Shown piece by piece: positions 1 to 8,447 of a DNA stretch of 64,000 nt (within the stretch, counting starts at the first letter, position 1; each line of letters opens with the position of its first letter). A program made the translations under genes and the position numbers. Source of the DNA: Shewanella eurypsychrophilus (GTDB lineage: Bacteria > Pseudomonadota > Gammaproteobacteria > Enterobacterales > Shewanellaceae). The stretch is taken from positions 3,876,102 to 3,940,101 of the forward strand of contig NZ_CP045503.2 in NCBI RefSeq assembly GCF_007004545.3, written 5' to 3'. The notes under the pieces were generated by a model. The model saw nothing but the letters and a program-made list of their open reading frames with translations, did no database searches and was not told where the DNA came from.

Positions 1-1
1 G

Positions 2-1534
2 GACCATGAGATCTATGTACATGATGAAACCAGTTTAAAACCCTACTGCACCTCCATCAGCATGTATCCCTTTCTACTCGATGGGTTAACTAAACTTGGT
101 GGTGAATCTAAAGCGCCTAAACACCTCGAGTCGTTCTGTGGTTCATTTGTTAATCTGATCTTTGCCGTGTCATCTCAATTTGCCGGCGCCGTGGCTACTG
201 TGGAATTTCTCACCTACTTTGACTATTTTGCCCGCCTTGAGTATGGTGACGACTACCTAATGACCCATCCAAAAGCGGTCGAGAACCATCTGCAGCATGT
301 GGTCTATGCCATCAATCAGCCAGCTGCTGCCCGAGGTTATCAGAGCGTATTTTGGAATATTTCGCTGTTTGATCAACACTACTTCTCCTCTATGTTTGGT
401 GATTTTGTCTTCCCGGATTTCAGTAAACCACAATGGCAAAGCGTTGATAGCTTGCAGCAGTTCTTTCTGGGCTGGATCAATAAAGAGCGTGAATCATCAG
501 TACTGACCTTTCCTGTTATCACGGCTGCGATGCTCACTGAAAATGGTCAATGTAAAGACCAAGCCTTTGCATTAAAATTGGCGCAACAAAAAGCCGAAGG
601 AAACTCATTTTTTATCTACCTTTCTGATAGCGCAGATTCACTCGCCTCATGTTGCCGTCTACGCAATGAGATCACCGATAATACCTTTTCCTATTCACTC
701 GGTGCAGGCGGTGTTGCGACTGGCTCTATCAATGTGATCACCTTGAATATGAATCGTCTAGTGCAAGATGGGCGCTGTCTGCAAACTGAGATAGAGAAGA
801 TACAGAAGTATCAGGTAGCCTACCGCAAGATGATGGAGGAGTACCTAAATCAAGGCGCACTCACTGTCTATGATGCTGGCTTTATCTCCCTTGATAAACA
901 GTTTCTGACTATTGGTATTAATGGCATGGCTGAGGCGGCTGAGTTTTTAGGTATCGAGGTTGGCAATAATCTTGAGTACAAATCTTTTGTCAGCGAGCAG
1001 TTAAAGGTGATTTATGATGCCAACCAAGTGGCAAAGCAGCATTATGGCTATATGTTCAATACCGAATTTGTACCTGCTGAAAATCTTGGAGTAAAAAATG
1101 CGAAATGGGATAAGAAGGATGGTTATCAAGTTAACCGTGACTGTTACAACTCGTATTTCTATCTCGTAGAAGATGAGCAAACTAACCATCTGGATAAATT
1201 TATCCTCCACGGACAAGAGATCACCCAATATTTAGACGGTGGCTCGGCGCTGCATCTGAACTTAGATGAAGCGCTATCGGCCGAAGCCTACTTAAAACTG
1301 TTTAATGTCGCGGCCAGCACAGGTTGTAACTACTTCTGTGTCAACGTAAAAATTACCATCTGTAATGAATGTGAAGCGATAGATAAGCGTACACTGCAGC
1401 ACTGTTCATCTTGTGGCAGCTTAAATATCGATCACGGCACACGGGTCATTGGTTATCTAAAACGTGTCACCGCCTTCAGTCAGGCAAGACAAGAAGAGCA
1501 CAAGCTAAGACACTACCATCGAGAAACAGCGTAA
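2..1534 (+). CDS. nrdD: Anaerobic ribonucleoside-triphosphate reductase, 3' part (cut by window start)
   Basis: Class III (oxygen-sensitive, glycyl-radical) ribonucleotide reductase, which makes dNTPs during anaerobic growth. The frame is already open at base 2, so the true start lies upstream and about 510 C-terminal residues are seen; full family members are about 600-710 residues. Visible marks are a conserved Cys pair in SCCRLRNE, a C-terminal zinc site (ICNEC and HCSSC), and the radical loop RVIGYL with its Gly 26 residues from the C-terminus, as expected for the family. The activase gene nrdG, often directly downstream, is not there: the next gene is convergent. Identity is very secure; only the N-terminus is unknown. 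Confidence 0.96.
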   Translation, partial: DHEIYVHDETSLKPYCTSISMYPFLLDGLTKLGGESKAPKHLESFCGSFVNLIFAVSSQFAGAVATVEFLTYFDYFARLEYGDDYLMTHPKAVENHLQHVVYAINQPAAARGYQSVFWNISLFDQHYFSSMFGDFVFPDFSKPQWQSVDSLQQFFLGWINKERESSVLTFPVITAAMLTENGQCKDQAFALKLAQQKAEGNSFFIYLSDSADSLASCCRLRNEITDNTFSYSLGAGGVATGSINVITLNMNRLVQDGRCLQTEIEKIQKYQVAYRKMMEEYLNQGALTVYDAGFISLDKQFLTIGINGMAEAAEFLGIEVGNNLEYKSFVSEQLKVIYDANQVAKQHYGYMFNTEFVPAENLGVKNAKWDKKDGYQVNRDCYNSYFYLVEDEQTNHLDKFILHGQEITQYLDGGSALHLNLDEALSAEAYLKLFNVAASTGCNYFCVNVKITICNECEAIDKRTLQHCSSCGSLNIDHGTRVIGYLKRVTAFSQARQEEHKLRHYHRETA

Positions 1535-1577
1535 TACTATTGACCACTACCACCTAAGAACAAAGGTAACCTCATAG

Positions 1578-1598
1578 GCTCTCCAAAAATAGGAGAGC
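1578..1598. terminator. Hairpin between nrdD and the convergent CoA-transferase gene
   Basis: GCTCTCC / GGAGAGC, a 7-bp perfect stem with a 7-nt A-rich loop, lies between two convergent stop codons. On the minus strand the loop reads as T-rich, but neither side has a strong U-tract after the stem, so efficiency is uncertain. Confidence 0.5.
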
Positions 1599-1612
1599 TT
1601 ACTGACCACTAT

Positions 1613-2899
1613 TTACACGCTTAATCCCCATTGTTCGAAGGTCTCAAGGCAGAGTTGCTCTCTAAAATCAGGGTGCGCGATATCTATCAGCGCCCTAGCC
1701 CGCTCTCGTAATGAGCGACCTCTTAAATTAGCAGCGCCGTACTCTGTCACGATATAGTGAACATGGGCTCGGGTCGTTACCACTCCAGCGCCCGGTGATA
1801 ATACCGTTGAGATCCGCGATATCTTACCGCCCGCAGCAGTACTTGGTAGTGCAATCACTGAGCGCCCTCCCTCAGATAAACCTGCGCCACGAATAAAGTC
1901 CATCTGGCCTCCCACTCCCGAGTAGATTCTGGTGCCTAAAGAATCGGCGCAGATCTGGCCAGATATATCCACTTGAAGCGCGGAGTTTATCGCCATCACA
2001 TTGGGGTTTTTACGGATTATGGCCGTATCGTTCACTAACTCAATATCCATAAAGATGACTGACGGGTTATCGTCAACATAGTCATAAAGACGCTGGCTGC
2101 CTAATGCAAAACCTGTGACGATTTTACCTGGGTTGAATCGCTTCTTGCTGTTATTTATCACCCCCAGTTCGATGAGATTTAACACCCCATCAGAAAATAA
2201 CTCAGTATGGATCCCCAGATCTTTATGTTCGGTTAAGCAGCTCAGTACAGCATCGGGTATCGCACCTATTCCCATCTGCAGGCAGTCACCATCTCGAACA
2301 AGCTCGGCCACATTGTTACCAATAGCGAGACTCGTTGCATCACTTGCCGCTAAAGGGTGTTGTGGCAGCGAAGCACTGCACTCGTATACTGTGGCAAATT
2401 TTTCAAAATGAATAAAGCCATCTCCATGGGTGCGGGGCATCAGTGGATTGATATGGGCAATAATTTTCCCCGCAACTTGGCAAGCGGCTAAGGTCGCTTC
2501 AACTGAGATCCCCAGTGAGCAAATCCCATGTTTATCAGGGGGGGAAACTTGAATGATTGCCGTATCAATTTTTTGTTCGCCTGAACGAAATAACTTAGGC
2601 ACTTCGGAGAGGAAAATGGGCACATAATCAGCGTCTCCCTGCTGTAATAAACTCCGTGTGGGCTGACCGCTAAAGAAACAGCGATGTCTTAAGTGGCCTT
2701 TCAACTTATCGCTGCTGAGCGCCTCCGCACACTCAGTATGTAACTGTAATAGAGTGAGATTATCTCTAGTCAATGCATGCTCAGCTAAAGCATTTAAGAG
2801 CAGCCTCGGGGTTGCTCCCATCGAGTGGGTCCAGAGAGTTTCACCACTTTCTATGATAGATACAGCTTCAAGGGCAGTTTTACAGACGATAGGCGCCAT
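1613..2899 (-). CDS. Acetyl-CoA hydrolase/transferase family protein (4-hydroxybutyrate CoA-transferase-like)
   Basis: Class I CoA-transferase of the acetyl-CoA hydrolase/4-hydroxybutyrate CoA-transferase family, 428 residues, the usual length. These cytosolic enzymes move CoA between acyl-CoA and a free acid through a glutamyl-CoA intermediate. The likely catalytic Glu is in HTELFSDG (about residue 240). A Gly-rich segment GVGGQMDFIRGA in the C-terminal half is typical of the family. Monocistronic by context: nrdD is convergent and the upstream gene is divergent. Two inverted repeats sit within 75 bp upstream of the start and suggest local repression or activation. The acyl substrate cannot be read from the sequence. 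Confidence 0.87.
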   Translation of the reverse strand: MAPIVCKTALEAVSIIESGETLWTHSMGATPRLLLNALAEHALTRDNLTLLQLHTECAEALSSDKLKGHLRHRCFFSGQPTRSLLQQGDADYVPIFLSEVPKLFRSGEQKIDTAIIQVSPPDKHGICSLGISVEATLAACQVAGKIIAHINPLMPRTHGDGFIHFEKFATVYECSASLPQHPLAASDATSLAIGNNVAELVRDGDCLQMGIGAIPDAVLSCLTEHKDLGIHTELFSDGVLNLIELGVINNSKKRFNPGKIVTGFALGSQRLYDYVDDNPSVIFMDIELVNDTAIIRKNPNVMAINSALQVDISGQICADSLGTRIYSGVGGQMDFIRGAGLSEGGRSVIALPSTAAGGKISRISTVLSPGAGVVTTRAHVHYIVTEYGAANLRGRSLRERARALIDIAHPDFREQLCLETFEQWGLSV

Positions 2900-2910
2900 G
2901 ATGTTTCCAA

Positions 2911-2969
2911 TTTATGTCTATTTTTATGACATAAATAGTAGCAAAGGTGAATATGTCCAAATATGGACA
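2911..2969. promoter_or_regulatory. Two inverted repeats upstream of the CoA-transferase gene
   Basis: TTTATGTC (2911-2918) is repeated inverted as GACATAAA (2928-2935), starting 12 bp upstream of the start codon. A second inverted repeat TGTCC-6-GGACA lies at 2954-2969. Both share the ATGTC half-site. They look like operator sites for a dimeric regulator, but no regulator gene is adjacent. Confidence 0.5.
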
Positions 2970-3377
2970 AGATCATAAACTGTTACCTGATCCCATAAAC
3001 AGTTTCTTACAGAGTGTTCACAAATATTTACGCTATTACACCAATCGATATAAAGGTGTTGTCTATCAGCGATAGAAATTGGCACTTCTATCGCCTCATT
3101 TCAAAGCTCGCTTCACGATTTCCAGCCACACTAATTAACAACTACATCAATTGTTTATACAAAAATTAATTGTCATTAATGCGATTGACCTACTTGCATT
3201 GCATGAACTAGCTTGGTAGGGGATGACTTCTACCGATAAGAGATCAATGGCCTTTCGCCTAACTACTGATTTTTCGACAATCGTTTTAGCCATGGTCTCA
3301 ATGGCAGAAGTAAAGGTCACCCTACGGACCGACATCGATTCTAACCTAAGCCTTCGTAGTTTAAGGAATTATAACAA
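2970..3377. other. Intergenic region before the CBS gene
   Basis: No convincing gene. A degenerate copy of the dispersed palindrome (ACACCAATCGATAT, 3038-3051) is present, and AAGGA at about 3362 may serve the CBS gene start at 3378. A 62-codon minus-strand frame at 3147-3335 has no recognisable features and was not accepted. Confidence 0.5.
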
Positions 3378-3938
3378 ATGAGAAATTTAGAGCTATTCAG
3401 TACAGTATCGATAGATCACCTACTTTGGTCGTCAGATGAGGACACTGCCAAATTAAACTCACCAGCCCTATCAATTTTCACCGACTTTGATCATTCACAA
3501 CCTATGGTCATTGACGCTTGCACTACTGCGGTTAACGCACTCGAGATCATGGAGAAAACTCATAGTTTTATGCGCTTAGTCGTCGATAAGTCTAACAATT
3601 TTTTAGGTGTACTCACTAAACATCAACTAAAGCATAGAAAAATACTCAAGAAGGCAAATAAATACAGCTCGGGTCTGGATGAACTTTTAGTCACAGATAT
3701 GATGCTGACACGAGAGAAATTGATGGCACTGGATTATGAGCAGATCTCAACAGCAAATGTCAGTGATGTTGTTAGAGCCTTACAGGAAAATGGTCTACAC
3801 CATATTTTAGTCATCGATCATCAACAACATCATATTAGAGGGTTAATTTCAGCGAACGATGTGGCACGTAAACTCAGAGTCCCAATTAATATAGAGCAGC
3901 CTCCTTCATTTATGCATATTTTCAAAGCAGCTATTTAG
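3378..3938 (+). CDS. CBS-domain protein
   Basis: A 186-residue cytosolic protein with two CBS motifs and no catalytic or membrane part. CBS pairs usually bind adenine nucleotides and act as energy or ligand sensors. The first CBS segment covers about residues 42-90 (MVIDACTTAVNALEIM, then FLGVLTKHQL) and the second about 110-170 (VSDVVRALQENGLHHILVID, then IRGLISANDVARKL). A weak AAGGA lies about 11 bp before the ATG. It stands alone between divergent and convergent neighbours, so the partner it regulates is unknown. Confidence 0.85.
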   Translation: MRNLELFSTVSIDHLLWSSDEDTAKLNSPALSIFTDFDHSQPMVIDACTTAVNALEIMEKTHSFMRLVVDKSNNFLGVLTKHQLKHRKILKKANKYSSGLDELLVTDMMLTREKLMALDYEQISTANVSDVVRALQENGLHHILVIDHQQHHIRGLISANDVARKLRVPINIEQPPSFMHIFKAAI

Positions 3939-4000
3939 TCTGAGTGGCCTGATTTAAGTCCTAGTTAAAGCCCTGAACCACAATTCAACATACTGTAGTG

Positions 4001-4035
4001 AAAGTTAAGGCCAACATATAGGTGGCTTTAACTTT
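4001..4035. terminator. Terminator between the CBS gene and the convergent doxX-like gene
   Basis: AAAGTTAAGGCCA pairs with TGGCTTTAACTTT, a 13-bp stem with one G-U pair and about 9 nt of loop. It lies between two convergent stops and probably serves both strands. Confidence 0.65.
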
Positions 4036-4040
4036 ATCCC

Positions 4041-4418
4041 TTATTTAGCACTTACCTTAGCGTGACCCGCTAACACTAAAAGGCCTGCAAAGATCCCTAG
4101 ATTCTTAACAAAGTTTTGCACCTCATGGGCTCCTTCAATGCCAGTATAATTCCAAAAATCATGCAGATTGAGATTAATAACCAGAACTAACACTGCGAGC
4201 AATAAAGACACAATGAAGGTGTAACGATTAAAAATAAGCGCAATCGCCGCCGAAATTTCAAATACTGCCGCCATAGCGAGCAATTGTGGGATCATCACCA
4301 TATTATGGTTCGCCATTAAGGCTATATGCATATCCCAGCTAACAAACTTCATCACTCCAGGTAATAAGAAGTAAAGCGCTAACAAAACCCTTCCTGAAGT
4401 GATTAACACAGTATTCAT
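4041..4418 (-). CDS. DoxX-family membrane protein
   Basis: A small integral membrane protein, about 125 residues, with four hydrophobic segments typical of DoxX/DoxD proteins: TSGRVLLALYFLLPGVMKF at the N-terminus, then helices near residues 45-65, 70-90 and 105-122. I chose the ATG at 4418 because GAGGGG lies 8-10 nt before it; the frame stays open upstream into ohr but has no better start. It follows ohr by about 50 bp on the same strand and is likely co-transcribed. DoxX proteins are often linked to thiol and oxidative-stress functions; its exact role here is unknown. Confidence 0.85.
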   Translation of the reverse strand: MNTVLITSGRVLLALYFLLPGVMKFVSWDMHIALMANHNMVMIPQLLAMAAVFEISAAIALIFNRYTFIVSLLLAVLVLVINLNLHDFWNYTGIEGAHEVQNFVKNLGIFAGLLVLAGHAKVSAK

Positions 4419-4468
4419 TGACGACTTCCCCTCAAAAAATATTTTACCTAGTCCTGTTTCATCGAATA

Positions 4469-4891
4469 TTAGATAACTTGTCCATTTACTGTTAGGGCAA
4501 CATCTATGTTGTTTCGGGTTGCATTGGAATAAGGACAAACATGATGTGCCATTTTTACCAGTTCCACAGCCTGCTCTTGATCTAGGTCTAAAGTGACATC
4601 TAATGCTGCACTGAGTGCAAAGCCACCTTCTTCTCTTGCACCTATGCCTATCGTCGCTGTCACTGGAGCTTGTGATAACTTAAGTTTAGTCTCTCTGGCA
4701 ACATGTAAAATAGCATTCGAGAAACAGGCACTGTAACCCGCGGCAAATAGCTGTTCAGGATTCGTCGCCTCACCGGTGCCACCCATCTCTTTTGGATAGC
4801 TGAGTAATAGGCTAAGTTTGCCATCTTCAGTTTCAACATTGCCGTTACGTCCAGCGCTTGCAGTTGCTTTAGTTTGATAAATGTTTTTCAT
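4469..4891 (-). CDS. ohr: Organic hydroperoxide resistance protein (Ohr)
   Basis: Ohr/OsmC-family thiol peroxidase that reduces organic and fatty-acid hydroperoxides in the cytosol with lipoylated proteins as reductant. The 140-residue length fits Ohr. Both reactive cysteines are visible, in YSACFSN (about residue 56) and in HHVCPYSNATRNN (about 118), and the N-terminal KATASAGRNG block is family-typical. It is the first gene of an ohr-doxX transcription unit. Upstream palindromes built on TTGCGCGCAA probably bind a MarR-type peroxide sensor such as OhrR, although no ohrR gene is adjacent. Confidence 0.95.
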   Translation of the reverse strand: MKNIYQTKATASAGRNGNVETEDGKLSLLLSYPKEMGGTGEATNPEQLFAAGYSACFSNAILHVARETKLKLSQAPVTATIGIGAREEGGFALSAALDVTLDLDQEQAVELVKMAHHVCPYSNATRNNIDVALTVNGQVI

Positions 4892-4931
4892 CTTTTTTCT
4901 CGCTGTGTATTAGGTAGTAAACACGAAATTA

Positions 4932-5000
4932 AATTGCGCGCAATTGATTTAAGGCAATCCTAACACCAAGATGAGGATTGCGCAACTATATTGCGCGCAA
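4932..5000. promoter_or_regulatory. GCGC-centred palindromes upstream of ohr (putative OhrR/MarR operators)
   Basis: AATTGCGCGCAATT (4932-4945) is a perfect 14-bp palindrome. TTGCGCGCAA (4991-5000) is a perfect 10-bp repeat of its core, and TTGCGCAA (4978-4985) is a shorter relative. All lie 40-110 bp before ohr. The arrangement fits a dimeric repressor of the MarR class; assignment to OhrR is inferred from the gene controlled. Confidence 0.6.
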
Positions 5001-5243
5001 CCAATATTTGAAATAAGCTGACGAGTATGAACAAAAATGTTGGCTTGCCAATCTATCAAAACTGCACGATTACAAAGCGTCACATTTATTTTGTTGTTCT
5101 ATATGACAGGCTTTGTTTATGCTGACTCTATCGCTGATTGACGTGTATATGGCTAACGAAAAGCGTAACTTGATGGGGGATCAACCTAAAACACGGCTTG
5201 AATGACTCATCAAACTCACATTTCACAAAACTAGGAGAATAAA
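5001..5243. other. Intergenic region between the ohr operators and lpxR
   Basis: No gene seen. It should hold the lpxR promoter. The only clear signal is AGGAG at 5233-5237, which fixes the lpxR start. Confidence 0.5.
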
Positions 5244-6242
5244 TTGTCTAAACATTTATTACGCTACAGCATGCTAACTTCTAGTTTAGTCCTCAGTATT
5301 CCTACAGCCTTTGCCGGCCAATGGCATCTTCAACTCGATAATGACATTATTTTCGGTGACGATGGTAACTACACGAATGCCATCATTCTAGGCTGGGAAA
5401 GCGAAACTCAATCTGATCTTACATTTGCTCCTAGTCCCGCTCAATGGTTGGGCATGCTTAACTTTTCACAAAGTGATGCTGAATATGCCTGGGGTTGGAA
5501 AATCAGCCAACAGATGTGGACTCCAGGTCTAATAGAGATTGAAGCCCCACAACCACAAGATAGACCCTATGCTGGATATTTAGCATTTGAAGGCCACACG
5601 GCGGCTTATTCTGCTACTTTGGCTCAAAAAAACTGGTTATCAATAGGCGTCGTTGGACCCGCATCGGGTAACGAGCAAGTTCAGTCCTTTGTGCATAAGA
5701 TCACCGACTCCTCTGCACCTCAAGGCTGGCAATATCAGGTTAAAAACCAGGTGACACTACAAGCTGCCTATGAAGTTGATGCCCTTTTAAGCAGAGGCTC
5801 GGCATTTAATAGCCACTTAATCGGTGATACACAGTGGGATGTCAGTGGCTTTAGCCACACTCAGGCGGGTAATTTTAGGAGTGAAACTGCATTAGGGTTA
5901 ACACTGCGCTGGGGAAATGAACTGGCAAACTCATTTGGCCGCTTGAGCCAACATACAGGTCAATATGGCAACCTTTCAGCCACAACTAAAAGCAGTAACT
6001 TTATGGTCTTTAGCCGCGCCTACGTCGGTTACCGGTTTAATGATCTGACGTTAGATGGCTCGCTTCCCTATGACTCTCTTGTCGAAATGGAGCATAAGCA
6101 AGCAGGCTTAAATACCGGGATCATTTGGTATCATCCTAGCTGGTCTGTGGCCTGGACTTTCAACACCTATACCAAAGAATATGTCAGCGACGCTGATAAA
6201 TGGCACGGCTTTGGTTCATTGACCGTGAGCTGGCATCTATAA
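5244..6242 (+). CDS. lpxR: LpxR-family lipid A 3'-O-deacylase (outer membrane, DUF2219)
   Basis: Outer-membrane beta-barrel enzyme that removes the 3'-acyloxyacyl chain of lipid A in known LpxR proteins. The 332 residues include a signal peptide ending near AFAG. Family blocks are visible: a near-N-terminal LDNDIIFGDDGNYTNA, the QDRPYAGYL block near residue 110, and the VVGPASGNEQVQSFVH block near 135-150, which carries the catalytic-type His. The start is a TTG at 5244, supported by AGGAG 6 nt before it; the next Met would cut into the signal peptide. It stands alone, so its regulation is unknown. Confidence 0.88.
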   Translation: MSKHLLRYSMLTSSLVLSIPTAFAGQWHLQLDNDIIFGDDGNYTNAIILGWESETQSDLTFAPSPAQWLGMLNFSQSDAEYAWGWKISQQMWTPGLIEIEAPQPQDRPYAGYLAFEGHTAAYSATLAQKNWLSIGVVGPASGNEQVQSFVHKITDSSAPQGWQYQVKNQVTLQAAYEVDALLSRGSAFNSHLIGDTQWDVSGFSHTQAGNFRSETALGLTLRWGNELANSFGRLSQHTGQYGNLSATTKSSNFMVFSRAYVGYRFNDLTLDGSLPYDSLVEMEHKQAGLNTGIIWYHPSWSVAWTFNTYTKEYVSDADKWHGFGSLTVSWHL

Positions 6243-6255
6243 TTTTCTCAGGATA

Positions 6256-6269
6256 ATACCAATCGGTAT
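6256..6269. repeat. Dispersed palindrome ATACCAATCGGTAT
   Basis: A copy of a 14-bp near-palindrome that recurs between genes in this window and resembles the ends of the MITE-like element at 61666-61931. It lies just after lpxR. Confidence 0.7.
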
Positions 6270-6352
6270 AACCAATTGAGTACCACTGAATATTGACCTG
6301 ACGAGTAAAATCCTGCTGTCCTTATGTTTAATATCAATATGGCGGTAATTCA

Positions 6353-7507
6353 TTATTGATTTTTGTTGATGCTGGGCTCATTGAGCGTATTAAAAAAGTC
6401 ATATAGGCTCTCAAGTATGGAGCCCAGTTCACCACTGACAGCCTTTGTTTGACCTTGAGTCTCCTGCAATTGTAAAGAGGTCTGATCGGCGAGTGCCATC
6501 AACTTCTTCTCTTGGTCTTCTTCTAAACCTAAACCAAACAACATCCCCTCTAACTCTGACACCATACCATGCATGATCCCCTGAGAATTTTGGTCATGTT
6601 CAAACAGCCGTGTGGTCGTTTTCTTAATCTGCTCTTCTGCCACCGAGATCACTTGAGTAAAAATCTCCTGACGCTGCTCTAACATCACATTACGAGCCTT
6701 AATATTTGCCAGCTGTGCATCGGCAATATCCATCAACACAGCGAGATGATCTCTAAAGCGACCACAACGTTTCTCATCATCGAGTGGCATATCTTTAATG
6801 AGTAGAACAATATGTGGGTCTCTTATGATGGTGCGGATACCAACACTCAATATCCGTTCATTGTGTTCGACGAATCTAGCTAAAACTTTTGCCTCCATAC
6901 TCTCTTCACTGCAATCAACATATATGACTTTTCCTGCATCGACTCGCGCCACGGAGTTGATGCCGAAGCTAGAGATGATATTGATAATGGCTTTTCCGAC
7001 CTCATCGGCATCTCTGATCGATTGAGCATCTTTTATGAATTGAACAACTTGTCCCAGCTCACTACTCACGGTCATCGCCTCCATGGCAATTCCCATAGCC
7101 TCAGATGCCGAATCTTTGGCTTGGTTGATGTTATTTTTTTGCGCTAAACAGTGTGATACTTTGGCGAATAAAATCTCTGGCTCTACCGGTTTAACAATAT
7201 AATCATCTGCACCCGCCTCAAACCCAGCAAGACGTTCCTCATAAGAGTCCAACCCCGAGACGAATATGATCGGCAAGCTTTCTGATTGATACTCTTTTCT
7301 CAATTTAACGCAGACTTCATAACCAGAAAGTCCAGGCATCTCAACATCCAATAAGATAAGGTCTGGAATTGATTTTGCCACCTTGATTAAACACATATCA
7401 CCTGAAGCCACCTCCTCGACATCATACTCACCTTCAAGCATGGCACTCAGCATCAAACGACTATCCGCAGTATCATCTACAATCAGAATATTGGCATTTT
7501 TACTCAT
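6353..7507 (-). CDS. Response regulator with an unclassified C-terminal region
   Basis: A 384-residue cytosolic protein and the last gene of the binding-protein/kinase/cyclase operon. The REC domain (residues 5-125) has all key residues: D11/D12 in IVDD, phospho-acceptor D54 in LLDVEMPG, and K106 in YIVKPVEP. Residues about 150-275 resemble a GAF-like fold, and about 275-365 are helical with coiled-coil character (MLEQRQEIFTQVISVAEEQ). No DNA-binding, GGDEF, EAL or HD-GYP domain is visible, so output is probably by protein contact. It follows the cyclase gene by about 20 bp, which implies a common signal. Confidence 0.85.
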   Translation of the reverse strand: MSKNANILIVDDTADSRLMLSAMLEGEYDVEEVASGDMCLIKVAKSIPDLILLDVEMPGLSGYEVCVKLRKEYQSESLPIIFVSGLDSYEERLAGFEAGADDYIVKPVEPEILFAKVSHCLAQKNNINQAKDSASEAMGIAMEAMTVSSELGQVVQFIKDAQSIRDADEVGKAIINIISSFGINSVARVDAGKVIYVDCSEESMEAKVLARFVEHNERILSVGIRTIIRDPHIVLLIKDMPLDDEKRCGRFRDHLAVLMDIADAQLANIKARNVMLEQRQEIFTQVISVAEEQIKKTTTRLFEHDQNSQGIMHGMVSELEGMLFGLGLEEDQEKKLMALADQTSLQLQETQGQTKAVSGELGSILESLYDFFNTLNEPSINKNQ

Positions 7508-7526
7508 GAGTTTTCCCTAAAAGTAA

Positions 7527-8447
7527 TCAGACTATCTTCTTTTCTAATTCAAGCCCAATGACATCAACTTCTGCTGCAACGACTTGATTACGCCCTTGAT
7601 CTTTTGCTTTATACACGGCAGCATCAGCTCGAGAAAGTAAATCAACGAATGTGAGCTCATGTTCCATTAGTTGAGCCACCCCAAAGCTGGCGGTAATGGT
7701 GATACCTGAGGGCTTAAGCGCTTCAATTTTTGCTCTTAATAATTCTGCTTTTTCCATCGCAAAATCAAGCGGACAATGTTCTAGCAAAATAACAAATTCT
7801 TCGCCACCAAACCGGGCAACGACATCCTCTTTTCGACTGTTCTGTTTAAATACTTCAGCGATGCCCTTAAGGACTTCATCACCCGCATGGTGACCATACT
7901 CATCATTAACATGCTTGAAGTAATCAATATCTATCATCATGACTGATAGCTCATTACCATGCCTTTCAACATGAGCCAGTTTGTTATTGGCAGACTCAAT
8001 GAGAAAATGGCGATTATAAAGTTGGGTCAGTTGATCATGCAGCGCCATATTTCGCAGCTCATCGCTTTGATGCTTGAGCTGAATTTGTGTTGATACTCTG
8101 GCTGTGACTATCGCCGGACGGATAGGCTTTGTGATGTAATCTACAGCCCCTAGCTGTAAGCCAAACTCTTCATCTTCATCAGAATCTCTACCGGTAACAA
8201 AAATAATCGGAATGTGCTTTGTAATGGGATTAGCTTTCAACTGTCGGCATACTTGATAACCATCCATTTCAGGCATGATCACATCCAGTAAAATAAGATC
8301 GGGTAAAGGTGGGTTTTGTGCGAGTTCAATACAGCGTTGTCCACCCATAGCTATTTTCAGCCGATACTGACTCTTTAAACACCCAGCTAATAATTGAATG
8401 TTAGTGCGTGTATCATCAACCAATAAAATTGTAGCCTGATCAGCCAT
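7527..8447 (-). CDS. REC-GGDEF response regulator, diguanylate cyclase
   Basis: Phosphorylation-controlled diguanylate cyclase that makes c-di-GMP from two GTP. The REC domain has IVDD-type acids, phospho-acceptor Asp in LILLDVIMPEMDG (about residue 55), and the Lys in YITKPIRP. The GGDEF domain starts at ALHDQLTQLYNRH and has an intact active site, RFGGEEFVIL, near residue 208. An RKED (RxxD) inhibitory site precedes it, so product feedback is likely. I prefer the ATG at 8447, behind AGGGGA, to the TTG six bases earlier. It overlaps the kinase stop by 8 bp, which indicates translational coupling. Confidence 0.93.
   Translation of the reverse strand: MADQATILLVDDTRTNIQLLAGCLKSQYRLKIAMGGQRCIELAQNPPLPDLILLDVIMPEMDGYQVCRQLKANPITKHIPIIFVTGRDSDEDEEFGLQLGAVDYITKPIRPAIVTARVSTQIQLKHQSDELRNMALHDQLTQLYNRHFLIESANNKLAHVERHGNELSVMMIDIDYFKHVNDEYGHHAGDEVLKGIAEVFKQNSRKEDVVARFGGEEFVILLEHCPLDFAMEKAELLRAKIEALKPSGITITASFGVAQLMEHELTFVDLLSRADAAVYKAKDQGRNQVVAAEVDVIGLELEKKIV

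Noticed and set aside
1540..1612. nrdG directly after nrdD
   Set aside because: Only 78 bp and a hairpin separate nrdD from a convergent gene, so the activase gene is not here.
3147..3335. 62-codon minus-strand frame before the CBS gene
   Set aside because: No Shine-Dalgarno and no domain or signal features, and it overlaps the probable promoter of the CBS gene.
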